Positions 35,671 through 45,646 of a stretch of 64,000 nucleotides of DNA are shown here, piece by piece. A program made the position numbers and the translations under genes. Position 1 is the first letter of the stretch. Each line of letters opens with the position of its first letter. The notes beneath the pieces were generated by a model, which searched no databases, was not told where the DNA came from, and saw only the letters and a program-made list of their open reading frames with translations. This DNA comes from an uncultured Dehalococcoidia bacterium (GTDB taxonomy: Bacteria; Chloroflexota; Dehalococcoidia; Lucifugimonadales; UBA1123): the NCBI GenBank assembly GCA_951812505.1, contig CATOSI010000002.1:558001-622000 (forward strand). Direction: 5' to 3'.

Positions 35671-37059
35671 TCAGGCCAGTTGGTACTCCCGCGTCGAGCC
35701 TATCAGGCGCAGGGTCTCCGCTACTCGGGTGGTGAGGTCGTCCTGCTCGTAAGCCTCTGAGGATGCCACGAGAGTCGCCCGCGTCTCATCCGAGACCGTG
35801 ATCGGCCCGATAAGGTCCAGGCAGGAGTGTACCAGCATCTCCGAGTCCATATGTGCCTGCTGTTCGCAGGCGAGGCTGTCCGCGATGTCTCGAACGCCGG
35901 GCGAGTCCGGGTTGCCAAGGTACCGGGAGGCGAAGTTGACCCTCTCGACGAGAGACCCGCTATCTATCCACTCGGCTCCCTCGTGCCACCCCTCGACGCT
36001 TGGCGGGTTCATGAGCTCCTGTCCCATATAGTTGATGGCGAGACCAACCTGGAACATCTCAACCGTCGGTCGCGGGAAGGGCCGGGCAGTCCGCAGCGTC
36101 CCTGCGACCAGCTCCGCTGGGCTCTTAACCCTGCGGAACCGGACAGCGACTGACTTGAAGTGGTCTGAGTTGAACATGTCCCTCAAGACCGCTCCGATCT
36201 CGTAGCCGGAGTCGAAGTAAGTCTGGCAGAGTCGCGCGATCAGCGCCTCGCCGTCCTCGTGGACCTCGTCGGCGACGAAGAACTGGTACAGACGAGTGCA
36301 CACGAAACGGGCTGTCGCAGGCTGCCGCACTATCACGTCTATCACGTCCTCGCCGTCGAACTGGCCGCTCTCGCCGAAGAAAGTCTTCTCTGAGTAGTCG
36401 TGGTCGTCGGACCTGAACTCGAACTGGCAGGCAACGCGGCTGTACGGCCAGATCGAAGCCTTCATGGCTCGCAGCGCCATGTACTCGGCATTCTCGAAGG
36501 TCCAGCCGGTGAATGCCCGCGCAGCCTCCTTTACGTCCTGCTCGGTGTAGTTGCCTATTCCCATCGAAAAGAGTTCCAGCAACTCGCGGCCGTAGTTCTC
36601 GTTGACGGCGTCTCTGTGGTTGTCGTGGTTGTCGAGCCAGTGGAGCATCGCAGGGTCTCTGGAGACCTGGACCAAGAGCGTGCGGAAGCTACCGAGGCCG
36701 TACTTACGGAAAGTCTCGATCTGGCCCACCATGGTTTGCACGTTGTTGACCTTGCGTTCGCCGGTGGCGAACAGGCTGTGCCAAAAGAGTGCGATCTTCT
36801 CCTGGAGCGGGCTCGTGGTGGTCATCATGCGGTAAAGCCAGTTAGCGACCGCAACTTCCACGACACGCAGTTCGGACTGATCTACGTGGTACCGCCTGAT
36901 GATGTCGTCGGGCATGTACGAGACTCTGGATGTGTCCAGCAGGGCGTCCACAGTCTTCTCGTAGCCGTCGCCAATCGCCGACTCCAGATCGTCTCGTGTC
37001 GCTCCGAAGCCGGCGCGCCGCATCAAATGGGCCATCAGATGTACGTCTGCGCTGCTCAT
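35671..37059 (-). CDS. DUF1800 family protein
   Basis: 462 residues. ATG 37059 follows GGAGGTGG. Characteristic blocks are HLMRRAGFGATRDDLE at the start, PLQEKIALFWHSLFATGERKV, NYGRELLELFSMGIGNYTEQDVKEAARAFTGW in the middle, and PPSVEGWHEGAEWIDS near the C-terminus. Members often have a partner DUF1501 gene, absent here. Function is unknown. No signal peptide is seen. Confidence 0.9.
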   Translation of the reverse strand: MSSADVHLMAHLMRRAGFGATRDDLESAIGDGYEKTVDALLDTSRVSYMPDDIIRRYHVDQSELRVVEVAVANWLYRMMTTTSPLQEKIALFWHSLFATGERKVNNVQTMVGQIETFRKYGLGSFRTLLVQVSRDPAMLHWLDNHDNHRDAVNENYGRELLELFSMGIGNYTEQDVKEAARAFTGWTFENAEYMALRAMKASIWPYSRVACQFEFRSDDHDYSEKTFFGESGQFDGEDVIDVIVRQPATARFVCTRLYQFFVADEVHEDGEALIARLCQTYFDSGYEIGAVLRDMFNSDHFKSVAVRFRRVKSPAELVAGTLRTARPFPRPTVEMFQVGLAINYMGQELMNPPSVEGWHEGAEWIDSGSLVERVNFASRYLGNPDSPGVRDIADSLACEQQAHMDSEMLVHSCLDLIGPITVSDETRATLVASSEAYEQDDLTTRVAETLRLIGSTREYQLA

Positions 37060-37131
37060 TTCACCACCTCCAAACCTGTCTGCCGCTGGAATCGGCGTTG
37101 AGAAAATTCAGGTATTCCCCCAAACGTGTCC

Positions 37132-37170
37132 GAACCGGGGTGTGGAGACATAATCACCACACCCCGGTTC
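37132..37170. terminator. Strong stem-loop between solute-binding protein and DUF1800 genes
   Basis: A perfect 14-bp stem (GAACCGGGGTGTGG paired with CCACACCCCGGTTC) with an 11-nt loop lies 38 bp downstream of the solute-binding protein stop on the minus strand. There is no long T-run, so it may act as an mRNA 3' stabiliser or as an attenuator separating the two same-strand genes rather than a classical intrinsic terminator. Confidence 0.5.
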
Positions 37171-37207
37171 TCTAGTCGTCAGATTTGCTAAGCGCTGAAG
37201 CTACTGC

Positions 37208-39202
37208 CTACCGGAAGCCTGTCCTGGCCTCTCTCATGTCGCGGTCAAGCCAGACATAGGCCCACTTGGTGGAGAAGTCCACGAAGGCAAGAATTCTTTC
37301 GCCGTTGTGGTTCTGCACCCATGGCTGCCAGTAGTCACCGCTGAAACCAGCCGGAATCTGTACAGCCGGCGCCAGCTCGAGGAAGCTGGTGTTCGCCTCC
37401 TTGATGAGGGCTATCTGCTCGTCAGACTCGGTCGCGGCCAGTACGTCCTCCCACATGGCATGCCATGCGGGATCGTTCAGGTTGGAGAAGTTCCACTGGT
37501 GTCCGGCCCTGAAGTTGTTCAGCGCGTTCGGCCTCGCCGGCTCGTGCCAGAACATGAAGTCGTACTGCTTCTCGAACAGACGGCTCTGTATGACAGGACC
37601 ATCTACCAGGTCCAGCGTGACCTTCACACCAATGTCGTCCCAGAAGTCCACCGCTATCTGCGCTGACTCGAGCTCGAGCTCGATGGTGTTCCTGATCATC
37701 AATTCTATCTCGAAGCGTGTGCCGTCCGCGTCCAGGGGATATCCGGCCTCGTCCAGCAACTCTCCGGCCTTCATTGGGTTGTACTCGAAGTATTCCTGCA
37801 CCGACTCCGGCTGATCTTCGAGCGGCACATAGTGCAGCGGCCACTCAGGAGACGACGGGAAAGCGAACAGGACCGAGTCGCCCTCGAACAGGTTCTCAGA
37901 GAAGACCTGTCTATCGACACCCATGTTCATCGCACGACGCACCCTGAGATCGTCGAATGGAGGCTTGTTCATCGGCATCCAGAACACGTGCGCTCTCTCA
38001 AGAGGCTTGACTTTGCCTAGGTCGGGGTTCGACTCTTCGATGCTGGCCCAGTCGGATGCGCGCACCGAGCGCAACTTGTCAATCTTACCCGTCCTCAGGG
38101 CGGCCAGCCTGGCGGCTTCCTGGGGTATGATGATCTCGACTATCCCGTCCATGAAGGGCATCGCGTATTCTGTGCCTTCGACACTGTACGTGGCCCACCA
38201 GTCCGGGTTCTTCTCGAATTCGAGCTTGCTGCCGGCTACGTATCCATCCTCGACCGTCATCCATGGGCCGGTGCCGGACTGGTTCCAGGGAACGTCCGTA
38301 CCAAGCTCGATGGTCTCAGGGGGTGCGGCTATCAGGTAGGGACCCCAGGCGAACTCGTAACCCCAGAACGAGACCGGCTTGTTGGTGTGGTATGTGACCG
38401 TATCGTTGACGCCATCGCCGTCCGTATCGTCGCCAGTGACCTCGTCCAGGAAGTCGTGCCTGGGCCAGCGGCAGTCCTTGATGCGGTTCATCTCGGCAAC
38501 CAGTTCATCAACTTCGACCGGCCTGCCGAATGTGGGATGCTTGTCCTGCCATCTGATTCCCGGCCTCACGTGGAAACTGTATGTCAGAGGATCCGGTATT
38601 TCCCAGCTGTCGGCCAGGGCTCCGGTTGCGAGCTTGTCCGTTCCGAAATCCAGTGTGGGCAGATATGTTGTCTCGCCGGAACCTGACGGACCCTTGTTGT
38701 AGTCGCCTATCAGGAAATTCTCGACCGAGTAGGAGAGCCTTTCTTGGTTCTTGAACTCGCACATGTCCCACTTGGAGCCGGGCTCGCTGGCTAGTGCAAG
38801 TCTCAGCTGTCCGCCGTAGGACGGGCCTGTTCTTATCTCGACAGCCTTGACGTCCTCGGGCTTCAACTGCGCAACGGCGAGTGGAGCGGCTTCGACCGCC
38901 GCCTCGGCAGCCTTCTTCGCGGCCTCTTCGACGGACTTCGCTATCTGCGCCTCCTGCGCCTTCAGCGCCTCCTGAACGGCCTTGGACACTTCTTCCGAAG
39001 TGGCGCCCTGCACTGCAGGAGCCGGCGCTGGCTGAGCTTGCTGTGCCTGCTGGACCGCTTGCTGAGCCGCCTGCGCCGCAATCGCAGCGACGTCCGGTGT
39101 CGGCGCGGCGGGAGCCGCCGCCGGTTCACTTGCACACGCCATCAGTGCCACTAACGCTAATGCGAAAGTCGCCATCGCTATTAATAACTGCACTTTTTTC
39201 AA
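37208..39202 (-). CDS. ABC transporter solute-binding lipoprotein, family 5 (peptide/opine type)
   Basis: 664 residues from a TTG start (KKVQLLIAMATFALALVALM, then ACASEP), a lipoprotein signal. A long alanine/glutamine/glutamate-rich region (about residues 25-105, AAQAAQQAVQQAQQAQ, then ALKAQEAQIAKSVEEAAKKA) probably forms a helical or coiled-coil spacer. The SBP_bac_5 domain follows, with YSFHVRPGIRWQDKHP, a GTGPWMTVEDGYV segment and DDLRVRRAMNMGVDRQVF. No permease genes are adjacent. It shares architecture with the binding protein at 53437. Confidence 0.9.
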   Translation of the reverse strand: MKKVQLLIAMATFALALVALMACASEPAAAPAAPTPDVAAIAAQAAQQAVQQAQQAQPAPAPAVQGATSEEVSKAVQEALKAQEAQIAKSVEEAAKKAAEAAVEAAPLAVAQLKPEDVKAVEIRTGPSYGGQLRLALASEPGSKWDMCEFKNQERLSYSVENFLIGDYNKGPSGSGETTYLPTLDFGTDKLATGALADSWEIPDPLTYSFHVRPGIRWQDKHPTFGRPVEVDELVAEMNRIKDCRWPRHDFLDEVTGDDTDGDGVNDTVTYHTNKPVSFWGYEFAWGPYLIAAPPETIELGTDVPWNQSGTGPWMTVEDGYVAGSKLEFEKNPDWWATYSVEGTEYAMPFMDGIVEIIIPQEAARLAALRTGKIDKLRSVRASDWASIEESNPDLGKVKPLERAHVFWMPMNKPPFDDLRVRRAMNMGVDRQVFSENLFEGDSVLFAFPSSPEWPLHYVPLEDQPESVQEYFEYNPMKAGELLDEAGYPLDADGTRFEIELMIRNTIELELESAQIAVDFWDDIGVKVTLDLVDGPVIQSRLFEKQYDFMFWHEPARPNALNNFRAGHQWNFSNLNDPAWHAMWEDVLAATESDEQIALIKEANTSFLELAPAVQIPAGFSGDYWQPWVQNHNGERILAFVDFSTKWAYVWLDRDMREARTGFR

Positions 39203-40149
39203 TTTCCGTACCCCATCCTTTCCTATCTATACACGGCGAATTGTGGTGCGATCAAAGCTACGAATCTCTAACAGGCTGCTGAAGAAACAGCTCGAAGCCT
39301 CATTCTCAGTAAAGTTGGGATGCAATGACTCATCTGGTGATTTCGATGCTGCTTCCGATAATAATCTTAGGCTGGTTCCAACAGCCCTGAATGAGGGAAA
39401 ATATGAACACTGTTTCCGGAAATATATTCTCCCATGCGCATTGTGTCAACCTCGATCGGCTCACACGTTAACGGCGGAGTTAACGTGTTCCATTATGAAA
39501 AATGCGGGATCGAGTCTGACTCTTAATGAGACTGGCTCATATGCCCTCAAAAATGACCTGTCTGCCCGTTCTCGATATGGTCCATATGGCGCCAAGCGCT
39601 TCGATGTGCAGTGACCTTATAGGAGCGTGGCAACAAGTCCCATCGCAGTCTTGTCCGCTCATCCGGCCTGCGCCCTATACTCCAGGAGGCAGAAATGTTG
39701 GGAGTCGCAGGTTATTAAAGTCGTCGCCTCCAACGGGTCAGCGTTAGGCGACGACTCCTACGCCCTGCACAGAGGCGGGGGCTCTTTTCTTCAGACGATC
39801 CGTCTTCTCAAGTGTGTACGTCCGCTTGGGGGATGTCCCCGTACGGGATTAGTTGTCGTCAAAGTCTTTCAGCGACCCGAGAACTCCCTACGGTTGTGCC
39901 CCCTGTGAAGGCGCTGCATCCATTTCAGGATGTCGCTGATAGAAGAGCGTGCGGTTATCTCCGCTTTCCGGGTAAAGTGTTTGACAGTGCTACCATATGC
40001 AGCACAATCTATACGTAACCTTGAGTCGTTTACTATGACTTCTCGTAACTTTTCGGCAAATTCGGCATAAATGCCCTGTCTGGTCCGAATCCAGCCTGTC
40101 AGCGAGGGTGGGAATTTCAGGGCCTTTACATTCCAATCGAGGCGGCTAG
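39203..40149. other. Gene-free stretch (about 950 bp) with one strong hairpin
   Basis: No convincing gene or relic on either strand. An 11-bp perfect inverted repeat (AGTCGTCGCCT/AGGCGACGACT) with a 16-nt loop lies at 39719-39756. The stretch probably contains the promoter of the solute-binding protein gene at its left end and of the sensor gene at its right end, but no clear promoter boxes were assigned. Confidence 0.5.
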
Positions 40150-42555
40150 ATGAACGGAAAGGACAATCTATTACGAGAGATAGCACAACTGCGGGACCGT
40201 CTCTCCCGTCTGAGCGAGGCCAGTCTCCGCATCACCGGGGACCTGGACTTCGACACGGTGTTGCAAGAGGTGGTGGACGGGGCGCGATCCCTCACTTCCT
40301 CACGCTATGGGGCGATCACCGTGCTTGGCGATGCCGGGCAGACACCCGATTTCATCGTCTCCGGTCTAACTCGGGAGGAACACCAGGGGCTGTGGGACAT
40401 GTCGGAGGGCCTGGGATTCTTCGAGTACCTGAGCGGGCTTGGGGAGCCCCTGCGAGTCTCGAATATAGACAGCCACCTGAAGGCGTTGGACATGCCTGAT
40501 TTCCTGCCCTCGGTGTCTGTGACCTCTCTACTGGTGGCCCCGATACTCCACCGGGGGGTCGGAGTCGGCACAATCTATCTGGCTCATGGCCCAGGTGGCA
40601 GGGAGTTCACCCGTGAGGACGAAGAGACGCTGGTCCTGTTCGCCTCCCAGGCGGCGATGGCAATCGCCAATGCCCGCAGACACCGAGAGGAGCGGTGGGC
40701 CAGGGCCGACCTGGAGACGCTGATGGACACTTCACCGGTGGGCGTGGTCGTCTTCGACGCCAGGACGGGAGCGCCCGTGTCCTTAAACAGGGAGGCCCGG
40801 AGGCTGGTCGACAGCCTGCGCAATGCCGATCAGTCCCCGGAGGACCTGCTGGACGTGGTGACCTTCAGGCACGCCGATGGACGGGAGGTCTCCCTGCGAG
40901 AGTTCCCGATGGCCGATCTTCTCAGAGCCGGGAAGACGGTGCGGGCCGAGGAGATCGTCCTGAGGGTCCCTGACGGAAGGACCGTCAGGGTGCTGCTCAA
41001 CGCCACACCCATTCTCTCAGAGCAAGGGGTGGTCGATTCGGTGGTCGTCACCCTGCAGGACATGGCCGACATCGAGGAGATGGAGCGGTTGCGGGCCGAG
41101 TTCCTGGCTATGGTGAGCCACGAGCTCAGGCAGCCCCTGACCTCCATCAAGGGCGCCGCCGCCACCGTGCTGGGTTCGCCGGTGGATCTGGATCCCGCAG
41201 TGGTGCGCCAGTTCTTCCGCATCATCGAGGATCAGGCTGACCACATGAACGCCCTGGTCGCCGACCTGCTGGACGTGGCCCGCATCGAGACGGGCACGCT
41301 GCCCGTCAGTCCCGAGGCTGCAGAGGTAGCCGTGCTGGTGGATCGGGCAAGAGGCGCCTTCATCAGCGCGGGGGGCAGGAGCAACCTCGCCATTGACATT
41401 GGGATGGACCTGCCCATGGTGATGGCTGACCGCCGGCGCATCGTCCAGGTGCTTGCCAACCTGCTGACCAACGCAGCCCACAACTCCCCGGAGTCGTCAG
41501 TCATCAGAGTGACCGCTGTGCGTGAGGACGTTCACGTCGCGATAACGGTGACCGACGAAGGAAGGGGCATTCCTGCGGAGGGTTTGCCACACCTGTTCAG
41601 GAAATTCTCCATGGTACAGTCCGACGACCGGAGGGAGAACACCGGCTTGGGCCTAGCGATCTCCAAGGGAATAGTGGAGGCGCACGGCGGGCGCATTTGG
41701 GCCAAGAGTGACGGGCAGGGACTGGGCGCGCGCTTCACTTTCACGCTCCCGACACTTGGGGTGTCGGGTATCGGCGCATCAAGCGCACTCCCACCGGTCT
41801 CGACGCGCTCCTCACAGAGCGAGGAGTCGGAGGAGGAACAGGAGAGAATCCTAGTTGTGGACGACGACCCCCAGACCCTCCGCTACGTTCGCGACACTCT
41901 CGCCCAGTCGGGCTATGCGCCGATAGTTACCGGTGAACCGGAGGAGGCGGTCCGCCTGATAGAAGAGGAGAGGCCCCAGCTGGCGCTGCTGGACATGATG
42001 CTCCCCGGAACTGACGGCATCGAGCTTATGGAGGAAATCCTGAAGACAGTGAACGTGCCGGTCATCTTCCTGTCGGCCTACGGACGGGATGAACTCGTAG
42101 CCAAGGCCTTAGACAAGGGAGCTGTGGACTACATCGTCAAGCCCTTCTCGCCGACGGAGTTGGCCGCGAGGATCAGGGCTGCCCTGCGCCGGCGGGAAGT
42201 CTCCGAACCGTCGGAGCCGTACATGCTGGGAGACCTCACCATCGACTACATCTCTCGCAGGGTGACGCTTGCCAGTCGTTCGGTACCGCTGGTGGCGATG
42301 GAGTACAAGATGCTTGTCGAGCTATCGGCCAACGCCGGGCGGACGCTGACCTACGATCACCTGTTGGAGCGAGTTTGGGGTGTGAGAGGCGGCGAGGACA
42401 GGGACGTGCGGCCCATGCGCACCATCGTCAGCAAGCTGCGTCGCAAGCTGGGTGAGAACGCAGACAACCCCATCTACATCTTCACCGAGCCACGCGTCGG
42501 CTATCGGATGATGAGAGGTGAGCCACCGAGTGCGGAACCATCCGAAACTCCCTAA
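40150..42555 (+). CDS. Hybrid protein: GAF-PAS sensor histidine kinase fused to OmpR-type response regulator
   Basis: 801 residues that join a whole two-component system. GAF domain about residues 30-180, PAS-like domain about 185-305, HisKA with phospho-accepting His 324 in MVSHELRQPLTSIKGAA, HATPase_c with NLLTNAAHNSP, GRGIPAEGLPHLFRKF and NTGLGLAISKGIVEAHGG, receiver domain about 565-690 (ILVVDDDPQTLRYV, phospho-acceptor Asp in LALLDMMLPGTDG, Lys in DYIVKPFSP), and a winged-helix DNA-binding domain about 695-790 (VALMEYKMLVELSANAGRTL-like and KLRRKLGENADNPIYIFTEP). There is no membrane segment, so it is a cytoplasmic sensor that could itself bind DNA. Its signal and targets are unknown. 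Confidence 0.9.
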   Translation: MNGKDNLLREIAQLRDRLSRLSEASLRITGDLDFDTVLQEVVDGARSLTSSRYGAITVLGDAGQTPDFIVSGLTREEHQGLWDMSEGLGFFEYLSGLGEPLRVSNIDSHLKALDMPDFLPSVSVTSLLVAPILHRGVGVGTIYLAHGPGGREFTREDEETLVLFASQAAMAIANARRHREERWARADLETLMDTSPVGVVVFDARTGAPVSLNREARRLVDSLRNADQSPEDLLDVVTFRHADGREVSLREFPMADLLRAGKTVRAEEIVLRVPDGRTVRVLLNATPILSEQGVVDSVVVTLQDMADIEEMERLRAEFLAMVSHELRQPLTSIKGAAATVLGSPVDLDPAVVRQFFRIIEDQADHMNALVADLLDVARIETGTLPVSPEAAEVAVLVDRARGAFISAGGRSNLAIDIGMDLPMVMADRRRIVQVLANLLTNAAHNSPESSVIRVTAVREDVHVAITVTDEGRGIPAEGLPHLFRKFSMVQSDDRRENTGLGLAISKGIVEAHGGRIWAKSDGQGLGARFTFTLPTLGVSGIGASSALPPVSTRSSQSEESEEEQERILVVDDDPQTLRYVRDTLAQSGYAPIVTGEPEEAVRLIEEERPQLALLDMMLPGTDGIELMEEILKTVNVPVIFLSAYGRDELVAKALDKGAVDYIVKPFSPTELAARIRAALRRREVSEPSEPYMLGDLTIDYISRRVTLASRSVPLVAMEYKMLVELSANAGRTLTYDHLLERVWGVRGGEDRDVRPMRTIVSKLRRKLGENADNPIYIFTEPRVGYRMMRGEPPSAEPSETP

Positions 42556-42603
42556 TATAGCTATACTCCAACCGTCCATCCCAACCACATGGACAGAGAC
42601 CAT

Positions 42604-42708
42604 ATGACAGGACTAACTTACCAACAGGCCGGAGTCAACCTTGAGTCATTCCAGGACGTCAAGCGCCGCACACGAGACATAGTCACCCTGAAGCCTCGTC
42701 CCCAGTGA
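42604..42708 (+). pseudogene. N-terminal relic resembling phosphoribosylformylglycinamidine cyclo-ligase (PurM)
   Basis: ATG 42604 opens a 34-residue frame beginning MTGLTYQQAGVNLESFQDVK, which resembles the PurM N-terminus (LTYxxAGVDI), and ends at TGA 42706-42708. The next 70 bp in another frame read DNFFTLAGPGGFVLPDD, loosely like the PurM segment before the DGVGTK block. It is probably a decayed duplicate; a functional purM would be elsewhere. Confidence 0.4.
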
Positions 42709-42932
42709 ACATAGTTTGGACTTGTTGGCTCGCCGGCTGGACAACTTCTTCACTCTCGCGGGCCCGGGAGGCTTCGTCCTTCCAGACGACTAAGTTCCAT
42801 GGGACGAATCCAGTAGGACGTCTCCAACAGTCGGTCTCACAGGGAATAAGTTTCCGATCCCGGATGGCCCATAAATTATCATCGCAGTCTCAGGCCGTTT
42901 AGGTGGAACTAACCGCCCCCGGGCCTGTTCGC
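42709..42932. other. Decayed sequence after the PurM-like relic
   Basis: Possibly continues the PurM-like relic in shifted frames; otherwise nothing recognisable. It ends at the stop codon of the DUF5679 gene on the opposite strand. Confidence 0.3.
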
Positions 42933-43076
42933 TCAGGACGCCTTGCCTATCCTGAACATCGTGCTACCGCACTCTCCACACTTGCCCCGGGTAGCCGGCC
43001 TACCGTTCTTCATCGTAACCTGCTCAGCTTCCTGGATCTCGCGGCTCTCTCGACACTTCATGCAGTACCCGGTCAT
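42933..43076 (-). CDS. DUF5679 zinc-ribbon protein
   Basis: 47 residues from ATG 43076 with GAGAGG upstream. MTGYCMKCRESREIQEAEQV, then TMKNGRPATRGKCGECGSTM. Two CxxC pairs (Cys 5/8 and CGEC) should bind zinc. The sequence closely matches the DUF5679 family common in Chloroflexota and Actinobacteria. Function unknown; it would be missed by annotation limited to proteins above 60 residues. Confidence 0.88.
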   Translation of the reverse strand: MTGYCMKCRESREIQEAEQVTMKNGRPATRGKCGECGSTMFRIGKAS

Positions 43077-43490
43077 TGAATAACCTCTCGAATTTCGTTC
43101 TTCTCTTGATAGAGGTGACTAAGAATTGAATGCCCAAAGATAGTCCTTTTCAAAGAGTTCACATGTCTTCCAACCTGCATGGTGGCTGCTCAGGTTGGCG
43201 TATCGAGAACACCGCTTGCTTTATCAGTGGACCATATCAGAATACCACTAACCATGTATGACGTTGTATAACGTTAAGATAACTTTAGAGCGAATTGCTG
43301 TGACTTAATATAACTCTTTGGCGAGATTGGTATGATTGTCCCTGTTCAGTCGTCGTCGCCGAGCTGAACGACGCCACGGCATACCCATCCTGACCTCTCC
43401 CGAGGTCGAAGGCCGGATGCTCACACAAAACCCGGCAGGCCGTTATAACCGAAATGTGCCGCTCACATACCTTACAGCGGGCACTGGATC
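43077..43490. other. Gene-free stretch
   Basis: AT-rich and without a recognisable gene, repeat or RNA. It probably carries the DUF5679 promoter at its left end. Confidence 0.4.
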
Positions 43491-44540
43491 TCACGCGCGC
43501 AACGGTGCGCTGACGTGGTGCAGGTACTGCAGTATCTCTCGCTGCGACTGGACTACCCCCGTTTCGTAGTACGAAATCGAATGCTCCCCGCAGAAGGGCC
43601 TGACGATCTTCTGCGCTTCCTTCAACCGGTTGCGGGGCATACTCGGGAACAGATGGTGTTCGATCTGATAGTTCAGCCCGCCGTATAGAAGGTCGTTAAT
43701 GGGACTCGACCTAACATTCCTGGATGTGAGCACCTGCCTCCTTAAGAAGTCGAGCCGCATCTCCCCATCGAGCATCAGCATGCCCTTATGATTGGGAGCG
43801 AACGTCGAGCCAATGTACAGCCCGATCAGCAACTGGTTGACCGCGATGAACAGCAACCCTTGCCAGAACGGCAGGGACAGGAACACCAAGCCGGTATAGA
43901 CACCAATGTGGCCGACCATCATTATCGGCTCGGCGATGGGGAACCTAAGCCTGTTTGTGAGCATGTACCGGATGCCCGAGTACTTGAGCACCAAGCCCTC
44001 TAAACAGACCAGCGGATAGAAGAGAAAAGCCTGGTGCCTGACGATCAAGCGGGGGATTCCCTTCATGGCGCGAGCCTGATCTTCCGAAAACGCGACCACT
44101 GGGATTTCGATGTCGGGGTCCATGTCCAGATCATTGGGATTACTGTGGTGCTCGTTATGCTTCTCGACCCACCAGGTCCGGTTGATGCCGATCAAGAAGC
44201 TCACGAACAGGCCGAGGATATCGTTATTTCGGCTGGAACGGAACACCTGTTTGTGGCCCAGGTCGTGTCCGGTAAAGCTCATCTGCACGATGACAAATGC
44301 CAGAAGGGCTGCGTTCAGCATCTGCGGCCACACGCCATCCACAAGCGTGAGAACCGCGACACTCAGCGCCAGCAGGCTCATGTACACGATCAGCCTGACG
44401 ACGTAATGCCCCGGGTTCTTTTCCAATAGTCCCGCATCCTTGACAAGCCGCTTCAGTTGCGCGTATTCGTTTCGCTCCAATTCTTTCCGGGCAGCGCCGT
44501 CCGGCGCGCCCGACATCTCGTCGGTTGACTCCATTGCCAT
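43491..44540 (-). CDS. Membrane fatty acid desaturase
   Basis: 349 residues. The three histidine boxes of di-iron acyl desaturases are intact: GHDLGH, HNEHHSNPNDLDMDPD and QIEHHLFPSMPRNRL, with four hydrophobic segments between them. The third box QIEHH is typical of front-end desaturases, which introduce double bonds near the carboxyl end, although the N-terminal cytochrome b5 domain of eukaryotic forms is absent. It faces the long gene-poor gap that precedes the PaaK-like/ACP cluster. Confidence 0.93.
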   Translation of the reverse strand: MAMESTDEMSGAPDGAARKELERNEYAQLKRLVKDAGLLEKNPGHYVVRLIVYMSLLALSVAVLTLVDGVWPQMLNAALLAFVIVQMSFTGHDLGHKQVFRSSRNNDILGLFVSFLIGINRTWWVEKHNEHHSNPNDLDMDPDIEIPVVAFSEDQARAMKGIPRLIVRHQAFLFYPLVCLEGLVLKYSGIRYMLTNRLRFPIAEPIMMVGHIGVYTGLVFLSLPFWQGLLFIAVNQLLIGLYIGSTFAPNHKGMLMLDGEMRLDFLRRQVLTSRNVRSSPINDLLYGGLNYQIEHHLFPSMPRNRLKEAQKIVRPFCGEHSISYYETGVVQSQREILQYLHHVSAPLRA

Positions 44541-45646
44541 CCGTTTTCCGCCTTTCGATTTAGGCTTATTTCACGTAGAGATGGCCACCAAGACTGGCGG
44601 CCATCTCTACGGGTCTGGCTGGGACGCCAGAATTCTAACTTTAAGTTCCCTTGTCCCGAATATGTCTCACCATCGGGCTGGAGAACGACTGGTCGTCATC
44701 GCTGAAGGTGAGTGATTGGCCACGCTCTGCACAGGAGAGGGTCCTGTCCTCGTAACTCAATGGGATTCTCCGTTTCATCAGATAGTTGACAGGAATGCGG
44801 CCGACGAGGCCAAAATCCGCAGTAGGCGCAGGGAGGTCCGGAGGGAAGCTGGCGAGGAACCGAAGTGTGAGCTAGGGAGCCAAGGAGCGACTGGGGGAAC
44901 TCAGAGTGCCGCCGCCAAGGGCAGTATACCACATAACCTGGATCAGCATTGTATAGATCAGGGCAGTCGCATCAGTGTGCTCGTCGTGGGAAAAACAGGT
45001 GCGTACATTTCTGGTGATTGATGATTAGCGCAGGAGAAGACGAAGCACCGTCGTAATACGCGCTCACTGAGCTCCTGGGCAACCCATAATAGTCTGTCCG
45101 GGTACGCACCAGTTTGTTATACAAACCAGGGCAGAAGGTTCGTACTAGAGCCATTATGTCAAGTAGTGGAGAGGGCGAATGATATGATCTTACCGCAACT
45201 CCCCTTATTGCGGACTCTCATGTAGTAACATGGCAGATGGGTCGGGGTATTCGGGTTCTCTATTGGTGGACACCCTGATAGCGCGGGGACCATGGAAATG
45301 GTGAACAAGGTATTTCAACCTGTGCGCGAGCGGCCCATCACCAAGACAAGAGTCAGCGACTGGACTGAAGCGTCAGTACCGGTGTTCAGTGGCCCATATT
45401 GTTCCAGACCATGGACGCCCGCACTAAGACGCCTTCTACAACCACGCCAGCTACTAAACCGACACAGGCTCGGTACAGGGAAATGCGACACGGGTATCCT
45501 AGCGGTATCCACGTCTTGCAACTGGAGGAGGATCTTGCCGCGCCGCGCCACATTCCGGAAATGCACTTCTCACCTTGGCTTTAGTTAAGGTTCCCGTGGC
45601 TCTAGTAGCGCATCGTCTGGACATTCATGATCCCTCGGCGCCGAAG
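44541..45646. other. Gene-poor stretch (1.1 kb) with a hairpin and a zinc-ribbon relic
   Basis: A perfect 12-bp inverted repeat (GTAGAGATGGCC/GGCCATCTCTAC, 44575-44610) lies 35 bp upstream of the desaturase start. On the minus strand, ATG 44778 to TAA 44641 encodes 45 residues containing YEDRTLSCAERGQSLTFSDD, which resembles the probable zinc-ribbon domain pattern DxTLxCxxCGxxFxF with the second cysteine lost, so it is read as a decayed remnant. The rest (44780-45646) shows no gene. Confidence 0.4.
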
